Shown here one piece after another: positions 1 through 9,184 of a stretch of DNA of 64,000 nt (positions are counted from its first letter, which is position 1; each line of letters starts with the position of its first letter). Source of the stretch: Dyadobacter frigoris (lineage in GTDB: Bacteria; Bacteroidota; Bacteroidia; Cytophagales; Spirosomataceae); assembly GCF_005280585.1 (NCBI RefSeq), contig NZ_SZVO01000004.1:248001-312000 (forward strand), in the 5' to 3' direction. Below the pieces are notes generated by a model. It was not told where the DNA came from. It did no database searches and saw nothing but the letters and a program-made list of their open reading frames with translations. A program made the position numbers and the translations under genes.

Positions 1-578
1 TGGAAGCTTGACTGTGCAGGCAAAGGTTCATAAACGCCGGTTACGGTATAATCAAATAGGTTATCCATCCTGATAATCTTGCCAATAGGATTTTCACTTC
101 CAAAATATTTTTCGGCCATCGGTCTGGAAAACATAATCGAAAATGGATTGACCAACGCATGGGCAGCATTTCCTTGTAAAATATTGAAAGTGAAAACTTT
201 AAAAATGTTTTCTTCCGCGGCATACATATGTTCCTCATTAAAAACGTGCTCTCCGTATCGAACCATACCTCCGGTTTCAAGCATACGGACAACCTGTTCT
301 GTTTCGGGGAAATCCTGATGTATCAGCGGTCCGAAAGGCGGTGCCGCATGTCCAAGTCTGAGTGATTCGGTTCCGTCTTTTGAAAGGAAAGTTCTGGATA
401 AACGATAGATTCTATCGGCGTTAACATTATGCCTGTCGTAGCTGAGTTCATCTTTTACGTACAGTGTCAGCAGCAAAAAACAGGCGAGACCAATCGCAAC
501 GCCAATGATATTTATAAAACTGAAAGACTTGTGTTTTACAAGATTTCTGAAGGCAATTTTGAAATAGTTTTTTATCAT
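1..578 (-). CDS. FtsX/MacB-like ABC transporter permease, N-terminal part (runs off window)
   Basis: Reading the minus strand from an ATG at 578 gives an open frame of about 192 codons that continues past the window edge. It starts MIKNYFKIAFRNLVKHKSFS, the usual opening of the large Bacteroidota family of MacB_PCD/FtsX permeases, followed by one hydrophobic segment (about residues 19-42) and then a periplasmic-type region with the family's conserved LSYDR and ENPIGK motifs. Such proteins are normally about 780-800 residues with four membrane segments, so only the first quarter is visible. No ATPase gene is adjacent. Many relatives in these genomes are stand-alone permeases of unknown substrate. 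The family call is firm; the substrate is unknown. Confidence 0.88.
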   Translation of the reverse strand, partial: MIKNYFKIAFRNLVKHKSFSFINIIGVAIGLACFLLLTLYVKDELSYDRHNVNADRIYRLSRTFLSKDGTESLRLGHAAPPFGPLIHQDFPETEQVVRMLETGGMVRYGEHVFNEEHMYAAEENIFKVFTFNILQGNAAHALVNPFSIMFSRPMAEKYFGSENPIGKIIRMDNLFDYTVTGVYEPLPAQSSF

Positions 579-625
579 AGCTAACGGATTATTTAGGTTG
601 CACCTTCGGTGAATTTAATAATTGT

Positions 626-709
626 ATGCCAGTTTGATAATCAGATGTTTATGAAATTTATTTATCTTTAAAATGTTCAATAGCGGACGTTTTTGTCCAG
701 AAGCGGACA
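626..709 (-). promoter_or_regulatory. Candidate upstream control region of the FtsX-like permease
   Basis: A perfect inverted repeat TGTCC-N6-GGACA lies at 694-709, next to another GCGGAC/GTCC pair at 683-698. About 65 bases closer to the gene, the minus strand reads CTGGCATACAA (around 621-632), which resembles the -24 half of a sigma-54 promoter, but a convincing -12 GC element is missing. The arrangement would suit an enhancer-binding activator acting from upstream. The repeat is seen directly; the regulatory role is inference. Confidence 0.3.
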
Positions 710-788
710 GCGGAAAGGTGCTTGTTAAATGTTAATTATCCTTGAATCCGTCAGCCAATTAATCCCTGAAAGCCGAATGCCGATGCTC

Positions 789-1667
789 TTAAACAGTATT
801 CTTGTTTCTTCCATAACTTCCCGGTGTTTGTCCGGTAACATTTTTGAAGATTCTTGAAAAATAGGAAAGACTTTCAAAACCTGTTTCACTGGCAATCTGA
901 CTAAGCGAAAGATCGGTAGTAAGTATCAAAAACTGAGATTTTTCGATTCGTTTTTGCTGAATATAAGACAGCGGCCTGGAACCTGTATGGTCTTGAAAAA
1001 CCCGTGAGAAATAATCTGCATTCTGACAAGCCTTTTCGGCAAGATCGGCCACTGTCAGGTTTTCGGATAAATTCGTGTTGATATAATTTATGGATTCCAT
1101 AATTTTCGATGGAATTACTTTGGTATCGGAAAACTTGTAGTTTTCAGGCGTTAGAAACCGTGATAAAAGTTGAAGAATAATTCCCCTGGTTTCCATAAAA
1201 GCTGAAATTGGCAGATCATTGTTCATGGCTTGTGCATGTCGCATAACTGGTTGTTTTTGATAATCTTTGGGATTATATGATCTTTTAAGATCCCGTCCCG
1301 GATTTAACATCAGAATTCTTTTAAAATTTTCGAGATCATATAATCCGGCTGGAATTTTTATAATATTCTGATGCGATGAAAACAAAGAATTTCCGTCTGG
1401 TGTTTCTTCTAAAAAGTGAATGTAATACTGGCTCAGATATTCAGGACAAACATAATTACAGAGTGTAAAACTGGGAATAAGATATAAAAAATCCTTTTCC
1501 AGGATCACTGTTCTGCCTGCATGAAAGAGTTGACCAAATCCGTCGTCGATAAAATAAAGGCGGTAAAACGGGCTGATAATATTCCGGTAATTCCAGCTTT
1601 TGTTCAATTTAACATAATCAACATTTAATAGTGAAAATGATGATTTAAAGATATTGTTATTTGTCAT
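789..1667 (-). CDS. AraC family transcriptional regulator
   Basis: This 292-residue protein has an N-terminal region of about 180 residues resembling a cupin-like effector-binding domain (not assigned to a ligand). Its C-terminal AraC/XylS DNA-binding domain spans about residues 185-285. Both helix-turn-helix motifs are visible: one around LTVADLAEKACQNADYFSRV, and the second around LSLSQIASETGFESLSYFSR followed by the diagnostic FKNVTGQTPGSYG. Length and architecture are normal for the family. It is divergent from the PSD1 lipoprotein gene at 1808, separated by 140 bases, so it may control that pair. That is inferred from position only; the ligand is unknown. Confidence 0.9.
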   Translation of the reverse strand: MTNNNIFKSSFSLLNVDYVKLNKSWNYRNIISPFYRLYFIDDGFGQLFHAGRTVILEKDFLYLIPSFTLCNYVCPEYLSQYYIHFLEETPDGNSLFSSHQNIIKIPAGLYDLENFKRILMLNPGRDLKRSYNPKDYQKQPVMRHAQAMNNDLPISAFMETRGIILQLLSRFLTPENYKFSDTKVIPSKIMESINYINTNLSENLTVADLAEKACQNADYFSRVFQDHTGSRPLSYIQQKRIEKSQFLILTTDLSLSQIASETGFESLSYFSRIFKNVTGQTPGSYGRNKNTV

Positions 1668-1769
1668 AGTCAGCTAATAAGCTATTGATCTTCACAAATT
1701 AATTTATAAAAAGTCGGATTTGTGAAAAATTACAAAACTTTTGTATAATTTTTATATTTAATTAAATTA

Positions 1770-1777
1770 TAATTTTG
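1770..1777 (+). promoter_or_regulatory. Candidate Bacteroidota -7 box for the PSD1/DUF1501 pair
   Basis: TAATTTTG matches the Bacteroidota housekeeping -7 consensus TAnnTTTG and lies 30 bases before the ATG at 1808. A TTTG at 1740-1743 is the nearest -33 candidate, but its spacing of 26 bases is longer than usual. The surrounding AT-rich divergent region also serves the AraC gene. Pattern match only. Confidence 0.35.
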
Positions 1778-1807
1778 TAGGAGGCCTAATTTCTGACTTT
1801 AATTTAT

Positions 1808-4800
1808 ATGCGTTTTTTTCAGTTTATCATCGCTGTTGTCTTTTGTTGCGGCATGTTTTCCTGCGGGCCGGATCTTCCTGGTGATGTACAAACTGCTTAT
1901 GACGAATTGCCTGAAAAACTTGATTATAACCGGCATGTGAAACCGGTTTTATCGGATAAATGTTTTGCCTGCCACGGTCCGGATAAGGCGAAGCAAAAAG
2001 CAGGATTAAGGTTGGATTTGAAAGAGGTGGCTTACGGAAAACTTTCAAAAAGTCCGGGAAAGGTTGCTATTAATCCGGGCGACCTGGCCGGTAGTGAGTT
2101 TTTTCACAGGATTATGTCCGATGATCCGGACTATATGATGCCAACCAAAGAGTCACACCTGAGTTTATCGGCAAAGGAGAAGGCCATTTTGATCAAATGG
2201 ATAGAAGATGGTGCTGAATATAAGCCACATTGGGCATTTGTAAAACCTGAAAAAGCGGAATTGCCGGAAGTTAAAAAGACGGACTGGATCAAAAATCAAG
2301 TTGATAATTTTATTCTGGCAAAACTGGAACAGGAAAAGTTGAGTCCGTCAAAAGAAGCAAACAAAGAATTACTATTGAGGAGAGTATCGCTTGATTTAAC
2401 CGGATTGCCGCCAACAATTGAAGAACTTGATATTTTCCTAAAAGATAATTCTCTAAATGCTTATGAAAAACAAGTTGACCGGTTGTTGAATTCACCACAT
2501 TACGGGGAAAAAATGGCCGTAGACTGGCTGGATCTTGCCCGGTTTGCGGATTCTCATGGATATACTGTTGACCGGCTTCGGGACATGTCGCCTTACCGTG
2601 ATTGGGTGATCAATGCGTTCAATAAAAACATGCATTATGATCAATTTGTGCAGTGGCAGCTGGCCGGTGATCTGATGCCGAAACCTACAAAAGAAATGAT
2701 TATTGCCACAGCATTTAACCGTAATCATCAGCAAAATATGGAAGGCGGGATTGTGGAGCAGGAATTTCAGACTGAATACGTTATTGACCGAACTAATACT
2801 TTTGGCGATGCCATGCTTGGTATTTCGGTTGGCTGCGCAAAATGTCACGACCACAAATACGATCCTATTTCGCAAAAGAATTATTACCAGCTTTTTAGTT
2901 TTTTCAACAACGTAAAAGAAGCAGGTCAAATTTCCTGGGATGATGCGCTTCCGACCCCAACATTAATGCTTCCAACCGATCAGCAGGAAAAAATGCTGCG
3001 GTTTATTCATACAAAAATATCGATGCAGGAAAAAGCTGTTGAAACGGCTAAAACAAGGGCCGGGCCCGAATTTAGAAAGTGGATTTCTGATAAAAAATAT
3101 CAAAAGCTGAAAGATGACAAGTTTCCTGAATCCGGTTTGCAGGCTTATTATTCATTTGAAAAAAAGAGTTTGAAAAACGGAATAAACCCCAGGCAAGCGG
3201 GCATTATGAAAAGAGAATCCGGACAGACCGGAGATGAGCCTGTTTTTGTAAAACATGACAACGGACAGGCCATGACTATGAATGGCGATGTTTTTCTGGA
3301 TCTTGACCAAACCGGTGTATTCAGAAGATCGCAGCCTTTTAGTATTAGTATCTGGGTCAATATTCCGAAAGATTTAAAAGAAGGCGTTATCCTGCATAAA
3401 TCTCAGGCTGAGCGCTTGTACAATTTCAGGGGCTATCATTTATATTTAAAAGACGACAGGCTGGAACTAAATATGGCCCATACGGCGCCATCCAATGCCA
3501 TTACCAAAATTTCCCGGGCGGGTATTCCAAGGGATAAATGGATTCAGCTGGCAATTACTTACGACGGTTCTTCCAAAGCCAAAGGTTTTAATTTATTTCT
3601 GGACGGAAATAAAATGGCGATGGAAACGACAATGGATCAGTTGACCAAGGATATTCTTTTTAAAACAGACAAACAACCTGGTTTGCAAATCGGAGGCTGG
3701 TGGCGCGGACTTGGTTTTAAAGGAGGTGAAATTGATGATATTCGTGTCTATAACCAGGTACTTACGGATTTTGAAATAATGATTCTTGCCGGGAAAAATT
3801 CCTGGTCGAATATTGTTTCAAAACCTGAAAACCAGCTTTCCGTCAATGATTTAAAAATCCTTGAAAACTTTTATATTAACGCTGTTTCACCCCATGTTTT
3901 AAAAGCGAATAATGAATTAACTCAAATACGAACCTCTGAATCAGATTCCACAGAAAATATCCGGGAGCTGATGGTGATGCAGGAAATGCCAAAACCTAAA
4001 AAAGCACACATTTTGCTTAGGGGGAATTACGATGCTTTTGGCGAGGAAGTTTTTCCGGCTACACCGGAGTCGATATTGAAATTTCCAAAAAATTTGCCTA
4101 AAAACAGATATGGTCTTGCTCAATGGTTGACGAGCAAAGACAATCCGCTAACGGCACGTGTGGCCGTGAACCGTTTCTGGCAGAATTTCTTTGGAACCGG
4201 TCTTGTCAAAACAACCGAAGATTTTGGGAATCAGGGAGAAATGCCAAGTCATCCGGAATTGCTGGATTATCTGGCGATTACTTTCCGGGAGACGGGCTGG
4301 GATGTGAAAAAGCTTAATAAATTGATCGTCATGTCTGCCGCTTATTGTCAGGATTCTCGTTCAACGAAAGAAATGCAGGAAAAAGATCCTGAAAATCGTT
4401 TGCTGGCTCACGGCCCTTCCGGGCGAATGAGTGCAGAAATGATCAGGGATAATGCTTTAATGGCCAGTGGTTTGATTAATAAAAAAATCGGTGGAAAAAG
4501 TGTAAAACCATATCAGCCGGAAGGTTTGTGGGAAATTAACAATACAACGTATCAGGCAGATTCAGGAAATGCTGTGTACAGGAGAAGTCTTTATGTGATC
4601 GTAAAACGATCAGTCCCAAATCCAACATTGGCCACTTTTGATGCAGGTTCCAGGAGTTTTTGTGTAGTGAGAAGACAAAAAACAAATACACCTTTACAGG
4701 CGCTTGTGACACTGAATGATCCGACATTTATTGAATCAGCAAAAATTTTGGGTGTGCAAATGACGTCGGCAACAGATTCCAAAACAGCGATAACAACTAC

Positions 4801-5029
4801 TTATAGAAAACTTACTGGCCATTTTCCACTGCCACAGGAGGTGGTTTTGTTACAGAAAATGTATGAATTGGAATACGAAATATTTAAACGTAATCCGAAA
4901 AAAGCGACTGGCTGGCTTAATGCGGGACAATATCAGATTAACAAAAATACAGATCCTGCGAAAATTGCTGCGAATGCCGTTGTGGCAAGCACCATACTTA
5001 ATTCGGATGCGTCTTTAACCAAGAGATAA
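1808..5029 (+). CDS. PSCyt1/DUF1549/LamG/DUF1553 (PSD1) lipoprotein
   Basis: This 1073-residue secreted lipoprotein has a signal peptide and a lipobox ending at Cys19. The order of domains is a planctomycete-type cytochrome c domain with a heme motif at C52-x-x-C55-H56, then DUF1549 (about 160-365) containing a second CxxCH at C343/C346/H347, then a LamG/concanavalin-like domain (about 440-625), and a C-terminal DUF1553 (about 740-1010). This is the full architecture known from Planctomycetes and Verrucomicrobia and also found in Cytophagales. The exact reaction is not established; such proteins are thought to be heme-linked redox proteins near polysaccharide or sulfatase systems. The gene ends 2 bases before the DUF1501 gene, so the two are almost certainly co-transcribed. 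Confidence 0.9.
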   Translation: MRFFQFIIAVVFCCGMFSCGPDLPGDVQTAYDELPEKLDYNRHVKPVLSDKCFACHGPDKAKQKAGLRLDLKEVAYGKLSKSPGKVAINPGDLAGSEFFHRIMSDDPDYMMPTKESHLSLSAKEKAILIKWIEDGAEYKPHWAFVKPEKAELPEVKKTDWIKNQVDNFILAKLEQEKLSPSKEANKELLLRRVSLDLTGLPPTIEELDIFLKDNSLNAYEKQVDRLLNSPHYGEKMAVDWLDLARFADSHGYTVDRLRDMSPYRDWVINAFNKNMHYDQFVQWQLAGDLMPKPTKEMIIATAFNRNHQQNMEGGIVEQEFQTEYVIDRTNTFGDAMLGISVGCAKCHDHKYDPISQKNYYQLFSFFNNVKEAGQISWDDALPTPTLMLPTDQQEKMLRFIHTKISMQEKAVETAKTRAGPEFRKWISDKKYQKLKDDKFPESGLQAYYSFEKKSLKNGINPRQAGIMKRESGQTGDEPVFVKHDNGQAMTMNGDVFLDLDQTGVFRRSQPFSISIWVNIPKDLKEGVILHKSQAERLYNFRGYHLYLKDDRLELNMAHTAPSNAITKISRAGIPRDKWIQLAITYDGSSKAKGFNLFLDGNKMAMETTMDQLTKDILFKTDKQPGLQIGGWWRGLGFKGGEIDDIRVYNQVLTDFEIMILAGKNSWSNIVSKPENQLSVNDLKILENFYINAVSPHVLKANNELTQIRTSESDSTENIRELMVMQEMPKPKKAHILLRGNYDAFGEEVFPATPESILKFPKNLPKNRYGLAQWLTSKDNPLTARVAVNRFWQNFFGTGLVKTTEDFGNQGEMPSHPELLDYLAITFRETGWDVKKLNKLIVMSAAYCQDSRSTKEMQEKDPENRLLAHGPSGRMSAEMIRDNALMASGLINKKIGGKSVKPYQPEGLWEINNTTYQADSGNAVYRRSLYVIVKRSVPNPTLATFDAGSRSFCVVRRQKTNTPLQALVTLNDPTFIESAKILGVQMTSATDSKTAITTTYRKLTGHFPLPQEVVLLQKMYELEYEIFKRNPKKATGWLNAGQYQINKNTDPAKIAANAVVASTILNSDASLTKR

Positions 5030-5031
5030 TT

Positions 5032-6543
5032 ATGTCACATCATCATCACGAAGAATTCAGGTTAAATTCCCCTGAATTTGATAAGCTAAATAGAAAGCTG
5101 GACCGGCGTCAATTCCTGACGAAAACATCTCTCGGCCTCGGCGCTTTGGCTGTTGGTTCCTTGTTTGGTGCTGAAAAACTTTTTGGAACAACGCCCAAAA
5201 TATCAGAGAATCCATCCAATTTTGAAGAGGAAATATTAAAAGCATTACCGCACATTGCACCAAAAGCCAAGCGTGTAGTTTACTTATTCATGAGCGGGGG
5301 GCCGTCACAATTTGAAACCTTTGATTATAAACCAAAACTGGTCGATCTGGCCGGAGAGAACCTTCCGGATTCGGTCAGAAAGGGGCAGAGGCTTACGGGT
5401 ATGAGTGCGAATCAAAGTGCATTGCCGATGGTGCCTTCAATTTATAAATTCAATCAGCATGGAAAAAGCGGGACCTGGATTAGTGAACTGATGCCGCATA
5501 CTGCCAAAGTTGTGGATGAACTTTGTATCATAAAATCAATTCATTCCGAGGCAATTAACCACGATCCGGCTATTACTTTTTTTCAAACAGGAAACCAGTT
5601 GCCGGGAAGGCCGTCAATCGGTTCCTGGATTAGTTACGGGCTTGGTTCTGATAATCAAAATCTTCCTACTTTTATTGTTTTGGTTTCAAAAAATGGCTCG
5701 AAAGATCAGCCTTTATATGCGCGTTTATGGGGAAATGGTTTTTTGCCCTCCAAACATCAGGGCGTACAATTCAGGTCAGGAAAAGATCCGGTTTTGTTTC
5801 TAAATAATCCTGAAGGATACGATGGGACAGACCGAAAAGAAATGCTGGAATATTTGTCAAAACTAAACCAGATTCAAAACCAGGCTTACGGGGATCCGGA
5901 AGTAGATGCGAGAATTGCACAATATGAAATGGCATATCGGATGCAAACTTCGGTGCCGGAAGTGATGAATACGGATGATGAGCCGGACGAAGTTTTTGAA
6001 CTTTACGGACCAGATAGTCGTGATTCGGGAACTTACGCTGCTAATTGTATTCTGGCCAGGAAGTTGTTGGAAAAAGATGTAAAATTCGTTCAGCTTTATC
6101 ATCAGGGCTGGGATAACCACGGCGGTCTGCCGAAAGGTATTGCACATCAATGTAAAAATACGGATCAGGCAACAGCGGCCCTGGTTATGGATTTGAAAAG
6201 AAGAGGACTGCTGGAAGATACGCTCGTGATTTGGGGCGGAGAATTTGGCCGTACCGTTTATTCCCAAGGCAAGTTAACCGCGGATGATTACGGACGCGAT
6301 CATCACCCGCGTTGTTTTACCATGTGGATGGCAGGAGCCGGTGTGAAACCGGGAATAAGTTATGGAGAAACTGACGATTTTAGTTACAATATCGTTAAAG
6401 ATCCTGTGCATGTACATGATTTTCAGGCAACTTTAATGCACCTGATGGGTGTGGATCATGAACGATTAACGTACAAATATCAAGGCAGAAGATTCCGGCT
6501 TACTGATGTGCATGGAAATGTGGTAAAGGATATTTTGAGCTAG
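5032..6543 (+). CDS. DUF1501 family protein with Tat-like signal
   Basis: This 503-residue protein carries a twin-arginine-type leader (DRRQFLTK, Arg25-Arg26, followed by a hydrophobic Ala/Gly/Leu stretch), so it is probably exported folded. The rest matches DUF1501, an alkaline-phosphatase/sulfatase-superfamily fold, with conserved FMSGGPSQFETFDYKP near the start, WDNHGG in the middle and WGGEFGRT plus GRDHHP towards the end; these His/Asp residues are the likely metal ligands. DUF1501 genes nearly always follow a PSD1 gene, as here. The histidine run right after the start codon (HHHH) is natural sequence. Family firm, substrate unknown. Confidence 0.9.
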   Translation: MSHHHHEEFRLNSPEFDKLNRKLDRRQFLTKTSLGLGALAVGSLFGAEKLFGTTPKISENPSNFEEEILKALPHIAPKAKRVVYLFMSGGPSQFETFDYKPKLVDLAGENLPDSVRKGQRLTGMSANQSALPMVPSIYKFNQHGKSGTWISELMPHTAKVVDELCIIKSIHSEAINHDPAITFFQTGNQLPGRPSIGSWISYGLGSDNQNLPTFIVLVSKNGSKDQPLYARLWGNGFLPSKHQGVQFRSGKDPVLFLNNPEGYDGTDRKEMLEYLSKLNQIQNQAYGDPEVDARIAQYEMAYRMQTSVPEVMNTDDEPDEVFELYGPDSRDSGTYAANCILARKLLEKDVKFVQLYHQGWDNHGGLPKGIAHQCKNTDQATAALVMDLKRRGLLEDTLVIWGGEFGRTVYSQGKLTADDYGRDHHPRCFTMWMAGAGVKPGISYGETDDFSYNIVKDPVHVHDFQATLMHLMGVDHERLTYKYQGRRFRLTDVHGNVVKDILS

Positions 6544-6558
6544 ATCTTTTTATTTTAA

Positions 6559-6640
6559 GGTGCGGAAGCACCGAAATACTTGTAGAATGCATAAGACATA
6601 CCGTGTTGCCAAAGGTGCAGCGCACCGTAATATTTCGTTA
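6559..6640. repeat. Tandem short palindromic repeat units between convergent genes
   Basis: Two direct copies of a unit occur here: GGTGC-GGAA-GCACC at 6559-6572 and GGTGC-AGC-GCACC at 6614-6626. Each is followed by a similar AATA-TT-GTA tail. Both form short GC-rich hairpins in the gap between two convergent genes, where they may act as a bidirectional terminator. Similar GGTGC/GCACC elements are interspersed in Bacteroidota genomes; copy number here cannot be judged from one window. Confidence 0.55.
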
Positions 6641-6659
6641 TATCTAATTCAACTCCTAT

Positions 6660-8555
6660 TTACTTTGTCCGAGCATTTTCTGGATCTTTTCCAAGTATAG
6701 CTTCTTTGACAAAATTGCTGTCCCACGAATGATCATTATCGGAAAAACTGAGCAGCAGATCATTTTGCAGCAACTTTTCCTGGATAGCAATTTCATCTTT
6801 TGAATTAAGCGCATATTCTTTTAAGTCATGCCGGGAGGAAGCTAATTTGGCAAGCGCTTTTTCATCAAACTTTATAAATTTTTGTCCCTGACGGGTTGCA
6901 GTGTGCTTTCTGAAACCGAGTTCTCCCAAAGCATCAACGGCAAGCTGAACTGCTGTATATAGGGTTTCACGATAAACGTTCGTAACGCCAGTTTCCATCA
7001 ATTCATGCGCGTCAAAACGGTTACGGGCGCGTGCGAGAATTTTGATATGCGGAAAATGTTTCCTGACCGTATGAACCAGATTGCTGTTAACTTCTGGTGA
7101 ATCAATCGCTGCGATGAGTATTTTCGCACTTTCAATACCGGCAGATTTTAGCATATCAATACGGGTTGCATCGCCGTAATAAACCTTAAAACCCATTCTT
7201 CTGAGCAATTCCACCTGGTCCGGGTTATTATCCAGAATGGTTGCTTTAATCCCATTTGCCCTAAGCAATCTTCCAATGGTACTTCCAAAATGTCCAAAAC
7301 CTGCAACGATTACGTCATGATGTTCTTCAATGATATCACCTGGCTTTTCAACCGGTTTTTCTTTAATACCAAAATAGGGATGAATGAATTTTTCATGAAC
7401 CAAAAGGAGAAGCGGCGTAGTCATCATGCTGATTGCCGTTATCGCCGTCAGTTTTCCAATCCATTCCTGATCGATGATATTTAGCTGTCCTGTAAAAGAA
7501 AGAAGTACAAACGCAAACTCTCCAACCTGGCTGAGTCCTAACGCAAAGAGAAAATTCTGATCGTTGTTCAATTTATATATTTTTCCAATGCCAAAAAGGA
7601 CAATGAATTTAATAAGCAATACCAGCAAAACCAGCATTGCAATTTGAGCAGGAGCTTCCTGAATCAACTGGAAATTAATCGATGCACCAACACCCATAAA
7701 AAATAATCCCAGCAAAAGTCCTTTAAACGGATCAATATCACTTTCGAGTTCATGCCGGAATTCACTGTTTGCCAAAACAACACCAGCTACAAATGTGCCA
7801 AGCGCAGGACTTAAACCAACCATTTCCATCAAAAAAGCAACGGCCACAACCAGTAAAAGTGACGACGCCGTAAACATTTCGCGAAGTCCGGTTTTAGCAA
7901 TTACCCGAAGCAGCGGAACCACAAGATAAGTGCCGATTCCATAAATAGAACCTACCGCAGCAATAACCAGAATCGTTTGAACCCAGGCCGGAAGTCCGCT
8001 TAATAGTGACGGATGAGCTTCGTTCGCGACTACTGATGTGGTAGCAAGCAAAGGCAAAATTGCCAGAATTGGGATGACGGCTATGTCCTGAAAGAGCAAT
8101 ACTGAAAATGATGCCTGTCCAGCAGTAGTATGCGATAATCCTTTTTCTTTTAAAGTTTGCAAAACAATGGCGGTGGACGACATTGTTAAGGTAAGTCCGG
8201 CAGAAACCGCCGTTGTCCATTGCCAGCCCATTAATATAAATACAAAAAAAAGAAGGATACTTGTGCCAAAAAGCTGCGAAAATCCAAAACCAGCAATGGC
8301 CTTTCGCATTTTCCAAAATGCAGAGGGTTCCAGTTCCAAACCGATAATGAATAACATCATGACCACACCAAATTCTGCAACATGCATAATATCCTGACCC
8401 TCTCCTCCTATAAATCCAAGGACGAAAGGGCCAATAATAATGCCAGAAAGCAGGTATCCAAGAACGGAACTCATGCCGATTTTTTTTGCAATCGGAACAC
8501 AGATAACCGCTGCACCCAGATATACCAAGGCCTGAGAAAGAAAATCGGTGGTCAT
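6660..8555 (-). CDS. CPA2 monovalent cation:proton antiporter, KefC/KefB type
   Basis: This 631-residue membrane protein has about 12 hydrophobic segments (Na_H_Exchanger domain, residues about 5-380) followed by a soluble RCK/TrkA-N domain (about 410-530) with the nucleotide-binding motif VIVAGFGHFGSTIGR. This is the KefB/KefC layout: potassium efflux coupled to proton entry, gated by ligand binding to the RCK domain. The start is placed at the ATG at 8555 because it overlaps the upstream stop in an ATGA junction; an in-frame upstream start at 8579 would lie inside the neighbour. The neighbour is a KefG-type flavoprotein, the known activating partner of this transporter class, which supports the call. 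Confidence 0.9.
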   Translation of the reverse strand: MTTDFLSQALVYLGAAVICVPIAKKIGMSSVLGYLLSGIIIGPFVLGFIGGEGQDIMHVAEFGVVMMLFIIGLELEPSAFWKMRKAIAGFGFSQLFGTSILLFFVFILMGWQWTTAVSAGLTLTMSSTAIVLQTLKEKGLSHTTAGQASFSVLLFQDIAVIPILAILPLLATTSVVANEAHPSLLSGLPAWVQTILVIAAVGSIYGIGTYLVVPLLRVIAKTGLREMFTASSLLLVVAVAFLMEMVGLSPALGTFVAGVVLANSEFRHELESDIDPFKGLLLGLFFMGVGASINFQLIQEAPAQIAMLVLLVLLIKFIVLFGIGKIYKLNNDQNFLFALGLSQVGEFAFVLLSFTGQLNIIDQEWIGKLTAITAISMMTTPLLLLVHEKFIHPYFGIKEKPVEKPGDIIEEHHDVIVAGFGHFGSTIGRLLRANGIKATILDNNPDQVELLRRMGFKVYYGDATRIDMLKSAGIESAKILIAAIDSPEVNSNLVHTVRKHFPHIKILARARNRFDAHELMETGVTNVYRETLYTAVQLAVDALGELGFRKHTATRQGQKFIKFDEKALAKLASSRHDLKEYALNSKDEIAIQEKLLQNDLLLSFSDNDHSWDSNFVKEAILGKDPENARTK

Positions 8556-9151
8556 AATAGTTGGTTTTCTTTTACCCAATCATTCAGGTAGTTATATTTT
8601 TTAAAAGCCTCTATATCAAGATCATTATTGGCCAGATAATCCAGTAGATAATGATAGGCAACGGCTTGTTCATCGATCTGATCTTTGAGAATCCGGTGGG
8701 ATCCATGCGTGACAAATGGAGGCAGATAATTCATTTTACACAAAGTTGCCGTCTGATCAAATGGGGCTAGAAACTGGCGGATCGTGAAACGGTTATTGGC
8801 TCCTTCATGATAGGAATGCTCCGGTGCTCCGGTAGTGATAACCTGAAAAACAGATTTTCCTTTAAGGGCAATTCCACCCGGTCCATAGGCCCATCCTGCT
8901 TCAAGTACCAGATCAATCCATTGTTTTAAAAGTGCAGGACAGCTATACCAATAAACCGGATGCTGCCATATGATGATATCGTGCTCCGTTAAAAGTTGTT
9001 TTTCCTTTTCTATGTCAATATTGAAATCGGGATAATGCTCGTACAGGTCATGAAAAGTTACACCGGATGGATAATGCGATACCAGCGTTTTGTTTACCCT
9101 CGATTTTTCAAAAAGAGGATGGGAAAATAAAATCAGTACACGATTTGACAT
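8552..9151 (-). CDS. KefF/KefG-like NAD(P)H oxidoreductase, antiporter ancillary subunit
   Basis: This 199-residue flavodoxin-2 family protein has the start pattern VLILFSHP (FMN phosphate loop region) and the conserved block QHPVYWYSCPALLKQWIDLV, followed by GWAYGPGG. These are diagnostic of the KefF/KefG/MdaB quinone reductase group. In E. coli, KefF and KefG bind and are needed for full activity of KefC and KefB. The stop codon overlaps the antiporter start (ATGA), indicating translational coupling. Whether it also has catalytic reductase activity cannot be told from sequence. Confidence 0.88.
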   Translation of the reverse strand: MSNRVLILFSHPLFEKSRVNKTLVSHYPSGVTFHDLYEHYPDFNIDIEKEKQLLTEHDIIIWQHPVYWYSCPALLKQWIDLVLEAGWAYGPGGIALKGKSVFQVITTGAPEHSYHEGANNRFTIRQFLAPFDQTATLCKMNYLPPFVTHGSHRILKDQIDEQAVAYHYLLDYLANNDLDIEAFKKYNYLNDWVKENQLL

Positions 9152-9184
9152 AGTACTTTTTAAAATGTGGACGGCGATCTGATC

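Noticed and set aside
5035..5046. HHHH after the start of the DUF1501 protein, resembling an engineered tag
   Set aside because: Only four histidines, encoded by cat/cac codons, with no vector sequence around; natural variation is sufficient.
8555..8579. Upstream start for the KefC-type antiporter at 8579
   Set aside because: The ATG at 8555 gives an ATGA overlap with the KefG-like stop and a start typical of the family; the extra residues are hydrophilic and unlike homologues.
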